Shown: positions 1 through 11,264, counted from the first letter of the stretch. The stretch: DNA of 35,810 nucleotides from Devosia sp. (GCA_015657675.1 JACDQI010000059.1:1-35810), one strand, 5' to 3'. The notes: generated from the letters alone by a model not told the origin. Program-made: numbers and translations.

Positions 1-2
1 CC

Positions 3-77
3 AAGCTCGCCATCCGGGTCTCCGACGACCCGGCCGGTGGCCGCGAAGCCGAATTCGACTTCGTCCCCCGCGACTGA
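3..77 (+). CDS. C-terminal end of an unidentified protein (truncated by window edge)
   Basis: An open frame enters from the left edge and stops at a TGA at 75-77. It reads as 24 residues ending in EFDFVPRD, with the high-GC codon use of the rest of the window. The next gene starts 71 bases downstream on the same strand. The fragment is too short to assign to a family, and it may simply be an open stretch rather than a gene end. Confidence 0.4.
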   Translation, partial: KLAIRVSDDPAGGREAEFDFVPRD

Positions 78-148
78 GCATCTCTCCTCCCGTCTGGACA
101 TCCACTGTACAACTCGTGTTGGATGGGTCGACACACGGGAGGGGAACC

Positions 149-706
149 ATGTCGAACACACCAGAACTCCATACGTCAGGCCCGCGCGGCATGGCGCCGA
201 ACAGTCGCTTTCCGCTGCTGGTCTATCGCAACGTCATTGCTGGCGGCGGCGAGGACGCACTGATCGGCCGGCTGCGCCAGAACGGTTGGACCAATAACTG
301 GCGCTATCCGGGCGTCTATACCTACGGCCATTTCCATTCGACCACCCATGAATGCCTGGGCGTCGCCAGTGGCTGGATGGAAGTCGAATTCTTCGGCAAG
401 GGCGGCACCCGCGTGAAAGTCAGCACCGGCGACGTCATCGTCATCCCGGCCGGGGTCTCGCACAATATGGTCGGCCATTCAGACGATATCGGCATGATCG
501 GCGGTTATGACGAAGGCCGCGACTGGGACAACATGGCCGAAGAGCGCATCTCCGAGGACATCCGCCGCGCCGCGGTCAAGCGCATCATGATGCTGCCCAT
601 CCCGGCCCGCGATCCGGTCACTGGCGGCGCCATGCAGCACTGGATCGACGCCCCGTCCTCGGTCGACGCCAACCTCAACGATTATCGGGATGCTCTCGAC
701 CCCTGA
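149..706 (+). CDS. YjlB-like cupin domain protein
   Basis: This 185-residue protein resembles the uncharacterised YjlB cupin family. The first cupin motif is visible as YGHFHSTTHECLGVASG, with two histidines and a glutamate in metal-ligand spacing. The second motif is GDVIVIPAGVSHN, with its histidine. These suggest a single beta-barrel metal-binding cupin in the cytoplasm; substrate and reaction are unknown. The ATG at 149 was chosen because a strong GGGAGGGG ribosome site lies 6-12 bases upstream; an upstream in-frame ATG at 116 lacks one and would add residues that do not look conserved. The gene stands alone and is followed by repeat-like intergenic DNA. No signal peptide is visible. Confidence 0.82.
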   Translation: MSNTPELHTSGPRGMAPNSRFPLLVYRNVIAGGGEDALIGRLRQNGWTNNWRYPGVYTYGHFHSTTHECLGVASGWMEVEFFGKGGTRVKVSTGDVIVIPAGVSHNMVGHSDDIGMIGGYDEGRDWDNMAEERISEDIRRAAVKRIMMLPIPARDPVTGGAMQHWIDAPSSVDANLNDYRDALDP

Positions 707-730
707 CACCGGTCGCTAAGCAACAAGAGA

Positions 731-816
731 CCTCATGGAGAGCCTGTCGAACCACGAGGTCGGGCAAACAGATCGTGCCCCTGCCCTCCGCCCTTCGACC
801 AGGCTCAGGATGAGGG
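731..816. repeat. Pair of facing REP-like intergenic repeats
   Basis: Two related imperfect palindromic units lie between the cupin gene and the metallopeptidase. Unit 1 (731-759) begins CCTCATGGAGAGCCTG and ends CCACGAGG. Unit 2 (791-816) read on the minus strand begins CCCTCATCCTGAGCCTGG. The units share the CTCAT..(G)AGCCTG..TCGAA core and face each other, as in bacterial REP pairs. Units of this kind are common between genes of many alphaproteobacteria. They lie downstream of both flanking genes, which converge here, so a role in 3'-end formation or mRNA stability is possible but not shown. Confidence 0.55.
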
Positions 817-858
817 CCGCCGCGAGGCACCAGGGCCACTGAGAGCGGAAAAGGGGTA

Positions 859-1296
859 CTACCCAGCACTCGCCTCGATGGCTTCCATGTCCTCGTCCGA
901 GAAGCCGAAATGGTGGCCGATCTCGTGCACAAGCACGTGGGTGATGATCGCGCCCAGCGTTTCCTCATGCTCGGCCCAGTAGTCGAGGATGGGGCGGCGG
1001 TAGAGCCAGATCTGGTTGGGAAGCTGGCCGGTCATCGGGTTGGCGGCGCCCTGCGGCAGCCCGACGCCGCGGAAGAGGCCGAGAATGTCGAACTCGCTCT
1101 CGAGCTCCATCTCGGCCATCGTCTCTTCGTCGGGAAAGTCCGTGACCATGCACGGCACGTGACCGGTGAGCGCCCGGAATTCCTCGGGCAGCGCGGCGAA
1201 GGCCTCGGCGGCGATGATCTCGAAATCATCGAGCGACGGGGCGGATTGCTCCGCCCAGTCGCGACCTGTGAGCAGCTGGCTCAGTGTTTTGGCCAC
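859..1296 (-). CDS. Small zincin-like metallopeptidase family protein
   Basis: This 145-residue protein has an [11 protein letters not shown] motif at residues 124-134. That gives HExxHxxGxxD, where two histidines and the aspartate would bind zinc and Glu125 would activate water. The short acidic protein with the motif near its C-terminus matches the bacterial minimal-zincin family (the 'metallopeptidase family protein' group). Substrates of this group are unknown. No signal peptide is present, so it is probably cytoplasmic. The chosen ATG at 1294-1296 overlaps the 3' end of leuC by 16 bases, which suggests translation coupled to leuC. A start further downstream would still leave the motif intact. 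Confidence 0.8.
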   Translation of the reverse strand: MAKTLSQLLTGRDWAEQSAPSLDDFEIIAAEAFAALPEEFRALTGHVPCMVTDFPDEETMAEMELESEFDILGLFRGVGLPQGAANPMTGQLPNQIWLYRRPILDYWAEHEETLGAIITHVLVHEIGHHFGFSDEDMEAIEASAG

Positions 1297-2685
1297 TCGC
1301 GGATATCGACGAAGTGGCCCGCCACCGCAGCAGCAGCCGCCATTGCCGGCGACACCAAGTGGGTGCGGCCTTTAAAGCCCTGACGACCCTCGAAATTGCG
1401 GTTCGAAGTCGAGGCGCAGCGTTCCTGCGGCTTGAGCTTGTCGGCGTTCATGGCCAGGCACATCGAGCAGCCCGGCTCACGCCAGTCGAACCCGGCATCC
1501 TTGAAGATCTTGTCCAGGCCCTCGGCTTCCGCCTGTTCCTTGACCAGCCCCGAACCCGGCACGACCATTGCATTGACCGTGGACGCCACCTTCTGGCCCT
1601 TGAGCACTGCCGCGGCAGCGCGCAGGTCTTCGATGCGGCCATTGGTGCACGAACCGATGAACACACGATCCACCGCGATGTCGGTGATCTTGGTCCCGGG
1701 GGTAAGGCCCATATACTCGAGCGCACGCCACTTGGAGGTGCGCTTGTTGGGATCCTGGATCTCGTCCGGTTCGGCACGGCCCCCTGCACCGAGATCACGT
1801 CCTCGGGCGACGAGCCCCACGACACGATCGGCGGCAGCTTGCCGGCATCGAGCACCACGACCTTGTCGAAATGCGCGCCTTCGTCGGTATAGAGCGTCTT
1901 CCAGTACTCGAGCGCCATATCCCAGGCTTTGCCGGTCGGCGCCCGGTTGCGGCCCTTGACGTATTCGAAGGTCTTTTCGTCCGGCGCGATCAGGCCGCGC
2001 GCGCACCGCCCTCGATGGTCATGTTGCAGACCGTCATGCGACCTTCCATGCTCAGCGAACGGATCGCTTCGCCGGCGAACTCGATGACGTGGCCATTGCC
2101 GCCCGCCGTACCGATTTCGCCGATGATGGCGAGGATGATGTCCTTGGCGGTAACGCCGGGCGGCAGCTGCCCGTCGACCCGCACCAGCATGTTCTTGGCC
2201 TTCTGCTGCATCAGCGTCTGGGTGGCGAGCACATGCTCGACTTCGGACGTACCAATGCCGTGCGCCAGGGCGCCAAAGGCACCATGCGTGGAGGTATGGC
2301 TATCACCGCAGACGATGGTCATGCCTGGCAGGGTGAAGCCCTGCTCCGGCCCGACGATGTGCACGATGCCCTGCCGGCGATCGAGTTCATTGAAGTACTC
2401 GACGCCAAAATCCTTGGCGTTCTGCGCCAGCGTATCGACCTGCAGCTTGGATTCCGGGTCGTCGATGCCGAAACGGCGGTCCGACGTCGGCACATTGTGG
2501 TCCACCACGGCGAGCGTCCGCTCCGGGTGGCGCACCTTGCGCTTGTTAATTCGTAGTCCCTCGAACGCCTGCGGGCTCGTGACCTCGTGAACGAGGTGAC
2601 GATCGATATAGAGGATGCCTGTGCCATCCTCGTTCGTGCCGACCAGATGGTCGTCCCAGATCTTGTCGTAAAGCGTTCTGGCCAT
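1281..2685 (-). pseudogene. leuC: 3-isopropylmalate dehydratase large subunit (two single-base frameshifts)
   Basis: LeuC isomerises 2-isopropylmalate to 3-isopropylmalate in leucine synthesis, working with LeuD and a [4Fe-4S] cluster. The first frame (2685 to about 1995) reads as the LeuC N-terminus, starting [13 protein letters not shown] and including [14 protein letters not shown] second frame covers about 1990-1770 ([19 protein letters not shown]). A third runs to the stop at 1281 and holds the cluster cysteines of FIGSCTNGR and GCSMCLAMN, at about residues 347, 407 and 410. One base missing near 1994-2003 (GC repeat) and one near 1765-1771 explain both breaks. Adding them back gives 468 residues, the normal family length. 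leuD is not in this window. I think sequence error is likelier than decay because every functional residue is kept. Confidence 0.9.
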
Positions 2686-2754
2686 AGCCTGAGGTATCCA
2701 GCTCCGGAAGAGGGGAAAGTAACGGGGCGTTCTAGTCCCCGGCAGGCGGACTGG

Positions 2755-4118
2755 TCAAGCGCGGCGCGGTGCCGCTCCGTCCACCAGGGTGTTGATCCGG
2801 AACACACCGAGCAGACTCGTATCGAGCCCGATATGCTTGCGGCTCCACCAGCGATCGCCAATTGCGCCAGAATCCGCGACCCGGCATTGACGATGGCAGC
2901 GCCCAGCGGGCCATAGAGCGGGATCACGACCAATTGTAGGGCGATACCCGCCACCATGATGCCGCCGAAGATGCGGACATAGTCCCGCTCGTGCCCGGTC
3001 ATCATCATGACGATGCGCGACGGGCCGGTTGCCGCGTCGAAAAGCAACCCGGTCGAGAGGACCAGCAGGATCAGCCAGCCGCCCTCCTGCCGCCCGCCGA
3101 ACAGCGACAGGATCTCGTCGCCGAAGAAGAAAAAGCCGACGAAAACCGCCAGCGAGAACACGAACCCGGCCCAGGCACAAAGCGCCGTCACCGCCTGCGC
3201 CTTGCGCATTTCGCCGGCGTGGTAGTGCTTGGCCACCATCGGCGCCACCACCAGCGTGATGGCGAAGGTAAAGAGCGTCAGAAGGCCAGCCGTGCGGAAG
3301 GCGTTGAAATAGACGCCGGCGCTCTCCGGCGTCACCATCAGGCCAACAAAGATCGTATCGACGTTGAGCGCGGCACTGTCGATCACCGTGCCGATCAGGA
3401 ACCAGCGGCTCTGCCGGCCCCGCTCGCGCCAGTACTCGCCCGTGCCGCCGAAGGCTGGCGCAATGGCGTAGCTGCGTCGCCCGGCGCCAAGCACTTGCAG
3501 TCCCAGCGCCAGCGCCAGGATCAGCGCCGTCAGCGCCAGTCCCTGCCAGCCATTGACCGGTGCACCAGCGAGAACGATAGCCACCACCACCAGCGGCGCC
3601 GCCACCCGCCAGATGATGTCGCGCGGCACCAAGGCGGTCCACACCGACCCTTGCGCCCGCAGCGCCGAACTCCAGTATTCGGCCAGTGCCATCGGCAGCA
3701 CCAGCGTCGCCGCCGCATAAAGATGCGCCACCGGCCGATTGGCTTCGCCGAAAACCTGAACACCGAGGCTGACGAGGATCAGCCCCAGCGAGACGAAAAC
3801 GCCGGCGAGGATTGTAAGCGCCCCGCCCGCCTGCAGCGCTGCCAGCGCCCGGTCGGGTCGGCCCGCCACATGCTCTTCCTGCCAGTAGCGCAGGATCGCC
3901 GTCTGCTGCCCCATGCTCGCGCCGATCGCCAAGACGGTCGCGAGGCTCAGCCCGAAGGCAAAATAGCCGTACTCCGTCTCGCCCATCACCCGCGAGAGCA
4001 CCACATACATGCCGTAGGTCAGTCCCGCCGTCGCCACCTTGATCAGCAGCGACGCCAGCGACTTCGAAAGGCCTGTGCGGAGGATCGACCTGAGGTCGGT
4101 GGGTACGGGGGCGGTCAT
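2755..4118 (-). pseudogene. Polysaccharide/oligosaccharide flippase family membrane protein (one frameshift near the C-terminus)
   Basis: The protein is almost entirely hydrophobic, with about 12-14 predicted membrane segments. It has the style of Wzx/MurJ-like flippases of the MOP superfamily, for example SLLIKVATAGLTYGMYVVLSRVMG near the N-terminus. Such proteins move lipid-linked sugars across the inner membrane; the substrate here is unknown. The ATG at 4116-4118 (MTAPVPTD) is preferred to an upstream one. After residue 422 or so the frame reads into unrelated sequence across leuC. One missing base at about 2850 restores WWSRKHIGLDTSLLGVFR and a stop at 2755, giving about 454 residues, normal for the family. 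It is divergent from the glutamate dehydrogenase gene and lies 69 bases upstream of leuC on the same strand. Confidence 0.78.
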
Positions 4119-4208
4119 CGGTCTGTCATGGCGGTGTTGCCGGACTATGGCAGGCAACCGCTAGCAAGGTCTTACCACTCGACAAGCCGCGCGGTGCGAC
4201 GCACTCTG

Positions 4209-7200
4209 ATGACGAATCGCGTTGCGGTTCGGGGGGACGATTCGGTGAACGACACGCCTTTCTTGGACACCCGCGCCGACCTGCTGGCTCGCGCCCAGGG
4301 CCTCCTCGCCACCGAGCCGAGCTTTGGCCGCTTCCTGCGCCTCAGCATCGAGGCCACCGACCCCGAAGACCTCAAGACCTGCTCGGCCGACCTGCTTGAG
4401 GCCCTCTTCCGCAAGTCCTATGCACGGCTGGGCAAGCGCGAGCTCGCCAACCACCGCATCTACGACCTGTTGCCCGAGCATCCCGGCCATCCCGAGATCA
4501 TCGAGGTGTTCTCGGCCGACATGCCGTTTATCGTCGATAGCATGCTGGCCGCCGTGCGCGCCCATGGCGGGGTGATCCGCTTCCTCTCCCATCCCATCCT
4601 CCAGTTCGACCCGCAGACCTATCGCGTGCTCGACATGCCGGCGCCGGGAAGCCGCAACGAGAGCTTCCTGCACCTGCAGATCGATCCGTTACCCTCCGAC
4701 GCCGCCCGCGAGGCGCTGCTGGCCGAACTCAATAGCGTCTTGACCGATGTCGGCCGCGTCGTCGCCGGCTGGCGCCCGATGCTCGAGCGCGTCCGCGAAA
4801 TCATCCAGTCCTGGCACGAGCGCCCGCCCAAGGCCGCGCCGCAGTCGGTCGCCGAGGCCATGCACTTCCTGGGCTGGCTGGCCGAGCACAATTTCACGTT
4901 CCTCGGCATGCGCGAGTACCGCCTCGAAGGCTCGAGCCTCGAGCCAGTGCCCGACAGCGGTGTCGGCATCCTCGAAGACCCCAAAGTCCGTTTCCTCCGT
5001 TCAGGATCAGACTATGTCGAGATGACGCCGCAGCACGTCGCCTTTCTCAAGGAAGCCGAGCCGCTGCTCGTCACCAAGGCGAACACTCCGGGCCCGCGTC
5101 CACCGCCGTAGCCACATGGACTATGTCGGGGTCAAGCTTTACGGCGACCTCGGCGAAGTGACCGGCGAGCTGCGTATCCTCGGACTCTTTACCTCCATGG
5201 CGCTCGCTGCGCCGCATACCGAAGTGCCGCTGATCCGCCGCAAGATCACCGAGGTGATGCGCCGCTCCGAGCACAACCCGGCCGGTCATGCCGGCAAGGC
5301 GCTGATGAACGCGCTCGATACCTATCCGCGCGACGAACTATTCCAGATCGATGTCGGCCAACTCTTCGAGTTCGCCACCACAATCGCCACGCTGACCGAC
5401 CGGCCGCGGGTCCGCGTGCTCTCGCGTATCGACCGCTTCGACAATTTCGTCTCGGTGCTCGTCTACGTGCCCCGCGAACGCTACGACAGCGACGTGCGCG
5501 CCCATATCGGCACCTATCTGGCCCGCACCTACCAGGGCCGCGTCTCGGCTTACTACCCGAGTTTCCCCGAAGGCGACCTGGTCCGCGTCCACTTCATCAT
5601 CGGCCGCAATGGCGGCACGACACCAAACCCGCCGCGCGAGCTGATCGAGACCGAGGTCAACGAACTGACCCTGGGTTTTGCCGACAAGCTCATGGCGCTG
5701 ACCCACGACCAGGCGCTGATCGAGCCTTACCTCACGGCCTTCTCAGCCGGCTACCAGGCCCGCAACACCGCCGCCGATGCACTTGCCGACATTGTGGTGA
5801 TCAACGGTCTACCCGACGATCATGCCATCGCGCTCCAGCTCGGCGCCCGCCAGGGCAGCGACGGCGCGCTAGGCCTCAAAGTCTACCATCGCGGCACACC
5901 GATCGCCCTCTCGTCCCGCGTGCCGATGCTGGAGAACTTCGGCTTCCGCGTCATCGACGAGTCCACCTACACCGTCACCCCCGCCGGCATCGGCGAAACC
6001 TGGGTGCACGACATGGTGCTCGAGGCAGCCATCGGCGTCGACCTGGCGGACACCATCCTCGCCCATGCCGTCGAGACCGCCATTCTGGCCGTCTGGCGTG
6101 GCGACGCCGAAAGCGACGGGCTCAACCAGCTCACCGCCCGTGCGGCGCTGGGCTGGACCGATGTCGAACTGTTGCGGGCGCTGACCCGCTACCTCAAGCA
6201 GATCGGCATCGCCTTCTCACGCAGCTATCTCGAAACCGTCCTCAACGCCCATCCGGATGTCGCCAAGGCGCTGATCACCATCTTCCACGCCCGCCACGAC
6301 CCCGACTTCACCGACGAGCGCCAGCCCATCGCTGCCGGCGCCGAAGTGACCATCGCGGCCGCGCTCGAAGCCACCACCTCGATCGACGAAGACCGCATCA
6401 TCCGGCGTTATCTCAACCTGCTGAACGCCATTGTCCGCACCAACGCCTATCAGCGGAACGCAGACGGCAGCCGCCGGCCGGCACTGGCGCTCAAGTTCGA
6501 CTGCCACAAGATCGACGACCTGCCCCAGCCGCGCCCCTTCCGCGAGATTTTCGTCTATTCGCCACGGGTCGAAGGCCTGCACCTGCGCTTCGGCGCCATC
6601 GCCCGCGGCGGCCTGCGCTGGTCGGATCGGCCCGAGGATTTCCGTACCGAAGTGCTTGGGCTGGTGAAAGCCCAGCAGGTCAAGAACGCCATCATCGTGC
6701 CGGTGGGCGCCAAGGGCGCCTTCGTCCCCAAGCGCATGCCACCCAAGGCCGACCGCGAGACCATCCAGCGCGAAGGCACCGAGTGCTACAAGATCTTCGT
6801 CTCCACCCTGCTCGACGTCACCGACAACCTCGTCGGCAACGACATCGTGCCGCCACCGCGCCTCATCGCCCATGACGCGCCCGACCCCTATCTGGTCGTC
6901 GCGGCCGACAAGGGTACCGCGACCTTCTCGGATACCGCCAATGCGCTGGCGCTCGATCGCGATTTCTGGCTCGGTGACGCCTTCGCCTCAGGCGGTTCGG
7001 TCGGCTACGACCACAAGAAGATGGGCATCACCGCCCGCGGCGGTTGGGAGGCGGTCAAGCGCCATTTCCGCGAACTCGATCGGGACATCCAGACCCAGCC
7101 CTTCACCGTGGTGGGCGTCGGCGACATGTCTGGCGACGTCTTCGGCAACGGCCTGCTTCTCTCCCCGCATGCGCATCTGGTCGCTGCCTTCGACCACCGC

Positions 7201-8993
7201 GACATCTTCATCGATCCCGATCCGGATGCCTCGGTGAGTCTGGGCGAACGGGCCCGTCTCTTCACCCTGCCGCGCTCCAGCTGGCAGGACTACAACAAGG
7301 ACCTCATCTCGCGCGGCGGCGGCGTCTATTCGCGATCGCTGAAGCAAGTGCCGCTCTTTGCCGAAGCGCGCCGGGTTCTCGGACTCGGCGCCGATCCGGT
7401 GACTCCCAACGACGTCATCCGCGCCATCCTGAAGGCCGAAGTGGACCTGCTCTGGTTCGGCGGAATTGGCACCTATGTGCGCGCCAGCACCGAAACCGAG
7501 GCCCAGGCCGGCGACAAGGCCAATGACGCGCTGCGTATCACCGGTGCCGATATCCGCGCCAAGGTGGTCGGCGAAGGCGCCAACCTGGGTGTCACCCAGC
7601 GCGGCCGCGTCGAATATGCGCTCAAGGGCGGCCGCATCAACACCGACGCCATCGACAATTCCGCCGGCGTCAATTCCTCCGACCTCGAGGTCAACATCAA
7701 GATCGCGCTGGGCACCCTGGTGCGCTCCGGCGATCTCACCACCCAGGTCCGCAACGAGTTCCTGGCCTCCATGACCGAGCAGGTGGCGGAGCTTTGCCTC
7801 CGCAACAACTACCTGCAGACGCTCGCGCTCTCGCTCTCCGAGCATCATGGCCTCGCCGAGTTCCCGGACCATCTCGGGCTCATCGACACGCTCGAAAAGC
7901 GCGGCCTTCTCAACCGCGCCGTCGAGTTCATCCCGGACGACCAGGCGCTGCGTGAGCGCGCCGCGACCGGCCGCGGCCTCACCCGGCCCGAACTGGCCGT
8001 GCTGCTGGCTTACGCCAAGATAACCGTCTTCTCCGACCTGCTCGAGTCGAGCGTCCCCGACGACCCCTATCTGGGCAAGGAGCTCTACCGCTACTTCCCG
8101 GCCCGGCTCAACGAGACCTTCCCGGACGCCGTGACCCACCATGGCTGCGCCGAGAAGTCATCGCCACGGTGCTCTCCAACGCCATGATCAACCGCGGCGG
8201 CCCGGCCTCGTCTCCGAACTGCAGTCCACCACCAGCGCCGATGTCGGCCAGGTCGCCGCCGCATATGCCGCCGCGCGCGACGCCTTCGGCCTGCCCGACT
8301 ACAACCTCGCCGTCGACGCCCTAGATGGCAGCATTTCGGGGGAGACCCAACTCGCCCTCTATGCCGAGATCGAGACCCTCCTCACCCGGCAGACCCTCTG
8401 GTTCCTGCGCAACGCTGCCTTCGACAAGGGCCTGCAGCCACTGGTTGAGCGCTATGCCGCCGGCGTCACCGCCATCCGCAACCACTTGGGCAGCCTGCTC
8501 TCGCCCTTCATCACCGAGACAATCGGCAAGCGCGCTGCCTCCTTCGAGTCGGGCGGCGCCCCCAAGGCCATTTCGCGCCGTATCGCCGAGCTCTCGGCCC
8601 TGTCGCTCGCCACAGATATCGTTTTGGTCGCCGACCGCACCGGCACCGACGTGCTCGATGCCGCCATCGCGTTTTTTTGGCGTGCTCGACGTCTTCCGCC
8701 TCGGCCGGGTGATCGAGGCAGGGAGCCGCATCGTCCTTGCCGACAAGTTCGACCGCATGGCCCTCGACCGCGCGCTCGCCAACCTCATGCGGGCCCAGCG
8801 CGATCTCACCGCCGACGTCATCGCCGCCGGAACGGGCGCCATCCCGGCGCGGCTCGAAGCCTGGCGCGCCGCCCGCCCCGACGCCATCACCCGCGTCATC
8901 GATGCCGTGCAGTCGCTGACCGAGGGTGACATGACCGTATCTCGCTTGAGTGTTGCCGCCGGCCTCCTCGCCGATTTGGCAAAAAGCGCCTGA
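4209..8993 (+). pseudogene. gdhB: NAD-specific glutamate dehydrogenase, large (180-kDa class), four frameshifts
   Basis: This class oxidises glutamate to 2-oxoglutarate and ammonia with NAD, in the cytoplasm. Restored length is about 1,594 residues, as expected. The N-terminal regulatory part reads to about 5087; the dehydrogenase core with FGAIARGGLRWSDRPEDFRTE and VGAKGAFVPKR lies near 6590-6740; the helical C-terminal part ends at 8993. The frame is broken four times: one extra base near 5087-5089, one missing at about 8142, one missing near 8203, and a T7 run at 8672-8678 with one T too many. Each correction joins family-like sequence on both sides. The ATG at 4209 is listed, but a GTG at 4245 has a better GGGGGA ribosome site at 4232-4237. 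All four changes together suggest sequence error. Confidence 0.9.
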
Positions 8994-9001
8994 AGGTTTA
9001 C

Positions 9002-9027
9002 GTGTATCGTGCGAGGTTTCCATACAC
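9002..9027. promoter_or_regulatory. Candidate VapBC operator (inverted repeat)
   Basis: Inverted arms GTGTAT (9002-9007) and ATACAC (9022-9027) flank 14 bases, just upstream of the vapB start at 9043. VapB antitoxins usually bind inverted repeats here to repress their own operon. The assignment rests on position and symmetry only. Confidence 0.4.
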
Positions 9028-9042
9028 ACATGGATTGTACCT

Positions 9043-9288
9043 ATGCGCACCAATATAGATATCGACGACGACCTGATGGCCGAGGCCATGCGCATAACTG
9101 GCGAAACGACCAAGAAGGCGGTCGTTGAAGCAGGCTTGCGCAAGCTGGTCCAAATCAACCGGCAGCTTGAAGCATTAGAGGCACTGCGTGGCATCGGCTG
9201 GGACGCCGGAATGACGCTCGACGAAATGCGGAGGGATTGCGAATTTCGGGAGGACGGGACGGTCTACTATCCGGAAGATGAGAAGTGA
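9043..9288 (+). CDS. vapB: VapB-family type II antitoxin
   Basis: This 81-residue protein begins MRTNIDIDDDLMAEAM and continues TGETTKKAVVEAGLRKLV. That is the ribbon-helix-helix DNA-binding part typical of VapB antitoxins of the DUF2191 type. The acidic tail (CEFREDGTVYYPEDEK) is the usual toxin-wrapping segment. It would bind and neutralise VapC and repress the operon through the inverted repeat upstream. The ATG at 9043 was chosen because the conserved N-terminus begins there, although the frame is open further upstream. Its TGA overlaps the GTG start of vapC, the normal tight coupling of these pairs. The pair sits in the short gap after the glutamate dehydrogenase gene. Confidence 0.88.
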   Translation: MRTNIDIDDDLMAEAMRITGETTKKAVVEAGLRKLVQINRQLEALEALRGIGWDAGMTLDEMRRDCEFREDGTVYYPEDEK

Positions 9289-9674
9289 TCATTGTCGATA
9301 GTTCGGTCTGGATCACCTTCTTTTCAGGCCGGACGAGTGAGGAGACAGAACGACTCGACATCTTGGCCAGAAGCGAGTCGATCCTGGTCGGCGATGTGGT
9401 CTCGATGGAGGTATTGCGCGGCGCAAGGACTGAGAAAATAGCGCGAGAGATGCAGTATCGACTAAGCTAGTTCGTGGCGGTGAGGATGACTGGACCTGAC
9501 CTCGCCATCCAAGCCGCGCAGTTCTACCGCCAGCTCCGCGCCAAGGGCATCACCATCCGCAGCAGCATCGACCTGATCATCGGCACTTACTGCATCGTAA
9601 ATGACCACGAGCTGCTGCAACGGGATCGCGACTTTGCCCCGATGCAGCGTTTTCTCGGCCTGCGCCTCGTCTGA
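9285..9674 (+). pseudogene. vapC: VapC-family PIN-domain toxin, interrupted by an in-frame amber codon
   Basis: VapC toxins are PIN-domain RNases. The frame starts at a GTG overlapping the vapB stop and reads MIIVDSSVWITFF, with the first acidic residue Asp5. Glu42 lies in SMEVLRG, Asp96 in SSIDLIIGTYC and Asp114 in LLQRDRDF, so the catalytic acids all remain. A TAG at 9468-9470 (codon 62) ends translation after RLS, while the same frame continues without a shift to the proper C-terminus at 9674 (129 residues in total). The break is therefore a nonsense substitution, for example CAG to TAG, rather than an indel. A 61-residue product would lack half the active site. Restart at the GTG at 9474 would give only the C-terminal half. 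Confidence 0.85.
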
Positions 9675-11264
9675 TCAGTGCCGGAAGTGCCGCATGCCGG
9701 TGAACACCATGGCGATGCCCGCGGCGTCAGCCGCGTCGATCACATCCTGGTCCTTCACCGAGCCACCCGGCTGAATGACTGCCGTAGCGCCGGCTTCCAC
9801 TGCGGCCAGCATGCCGTCTGGGAACGGAAAGAACGCATCCGACGCCACTACCGAGCCCTTGGTCAGCGCCCCTTCGATCCCCGCCGCCTCAGCCGCGTCG
9901 ATCGACTTGCGATGCGCCACGCGGCTTGAATCGAGCCGGCTCATCTGCCCGGCGCCAATGCCCACCGAGGCACCGTCCTTGACGTAGATGATGGCGTTCG
10001 ACTTGACGTGCTTGGCGATCTTCATCGCCAGCTTGAGATCAGCCAGTTCCCCCGCTGTCGGCTGCTTCTTGGTCACCACCTTGAGCTCGAGCTCGTCGAT
10101 GCGGCCAGTGTCGCGAGTCTGAACGAGCAACCCACCGGCCAGCGATTTGACCATCAGTCCCGGCGACTTCGGGTCGGCCAGTGCCCCGGTGACCAGCAGC
10201 CGCAGGTTCCTTTTGCCGGCAATGATCTCGATCGCCTCGGCCGTCGCGGACGGCGCCACGATCACCTCTGTGAACGTTTTGACGATCTCCGCTGCCGTTT
10301 CGCCGTCAATCTCGCCATTGAGCGCGATGATGCCGCCAAAGGCCGAGACCGGGTCGCAGCGCAGCGCCTTGAGATAGCCGTCCTTGAGCGAGGTGCCGGT
10401 GGCCACGCCGCAGGGGTTGGCATGCTTGATGATCGCCACCGCCGGAACCGCCGGATCGAATTCCGAGATCAGCTCATAAGCCGCATCGGTATCATTGAGA
10501 TTGTTGTAGCTCAGCGACTTACCCTGCAGCTGCTGCGCCGTGGCGACGCCCGGCCGCTGCTCGCCAGTGGTGTAGAAGGCGGCCCACTGATGCGGGTTCT
10601 CGCCATAGCGCATCACTTCCTTGAGATGCCCCGAAAAACTCCGGTAGGGCATCTCCTCAAAGCCGAGCGTGCCGGCGAACCAGTTCGAGATCGTCGCGTC
10701 ATAGTTCGCAGTGCGGGCGTAAGCCTTGGCGGCGAACTTCTGCCGCTGTGCATAGGGCACGCCGCCGGTCTGCTTGATCGCCTCGATCACGCCGGCATAG
10801 TCGGACGGATCGACCACCACCGTCACATAGGCGTGATTCTTGGCCGCCGAGCGGATCATCGCCGGGCCACCGATATCGATGTTCTCGATGGTCTCGTCGT
10901 AGCTGGCGCCTTTGGCGATGGTCGCTTCGAACGGATAGAGGTTGACCACCACTAGGTCGATCGCGCCGATCTCGTGCGCGTCCATCGCTGCCTTGTGCGC
11001 CGGATTGTCCCGCACCGAGAGCAGCCCGCCATGCACCTTGGGGTGCAGCGTCTTCACCCGCCCATCCATCATTTCGGGAAAGCCGGTGAGATCAGAAATA
11101 TCGCGCACCGCAATGCCGGTCTCGGCGATCAGCTTGTGCGTGCCACCAGTCGACACCAGCTCGACCCCCAGCCCCGCCAGTTCCTTGGCGAACTCGGCCA
11201 TGCCGGTCTTGTCAAAGACACTCAGCAGCGCGCGCTTGATGGGGATGGTTGTGCCGTCCGACAT
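9675..11264 (-). CDS. purH: Bifunctional AICAR formyltransferase / IMP cyclohydrolase
   Basis: PurH performs the last two steps of IMP synthesis in the cytoplasm: formyl transfer from 10-formyl-tetrahydrofolate to AICAR, then ring closure. The N-terminal MGS-like cyclohydrolase domain starts [20 protein letters not shown] and includes [15 protein letters not shown]. The C-terminal transformylase domain carries the active-site Lys-His in [13 protein letters not shown], and ends [31 protein letters not shown]. The length of 529 residues is normal and the frame is intact. The ATG at 11262-11264 ([15 protein letters not shown]) is preferred over the upstream extension, which is not family-like. 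It converges on vapC and diverges from the alditol oxidase gene. Confidence 0.97.
   Translation of the reverse strand: MSDGTTIPIKRALLSVFDKTGMAEFAKELAGLGVELVSTGGTHKLIAETGIAVRDISDLTGFPEMMDGRVKTLHPKVHGGLLSVRDNPAHKAAMDAHEIGAIDLVVVNLYPFEATIAKGASYDETIENIDIGGPAMIRSAAKNHAYVTVVVDPSDYAGVIEAIKQTGGVPYAQRQKFAAKAYARTANYDATISNWFAGTLGFEEMPYRSFSGHLKEVMRYGENPHQWAAFYTTGEQRPGVATAQQLQGKSLSYNNLNDTDAAYELISEFDPAVPAVAIIKHANPCGVATGTSLKDGYLKALRCDPVSAFGGIIALNGEIDGETAAEIVKTFTEVIVAPSATAEAIEIIAGKRNLRLLVTGALADPKSPGLMVKSLAGGLLVQTRDTGRIDELELKVVTKKQPTAGELADLKLAMKIAKHVKSNAIIYVKDGASVGIGAGQMSRLDSSRVAHRKSIDAAEAAGIEGALTKGSVVASDAFFPFPDGMLAAVEAGATAVIQPGGSVKDQDVIDAADAAGIAMVFTGMRHFRH

Noticed and set aside
2319-2850. Extension of the flippase frame across leuC
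   Set aside because: The extension is arginine/serine-rich and overlaps leuC. One restored base near 2850 gives a family-like end at 2755.
6988-8142. A 384-codon minus-strand open frame within the glutamate dehydrogenase gene
   Set aside because: It is the antisense shadow of a conserved dehydrogenase region, with a glycine/valine/glutamate-biased composition typical of such shadows.
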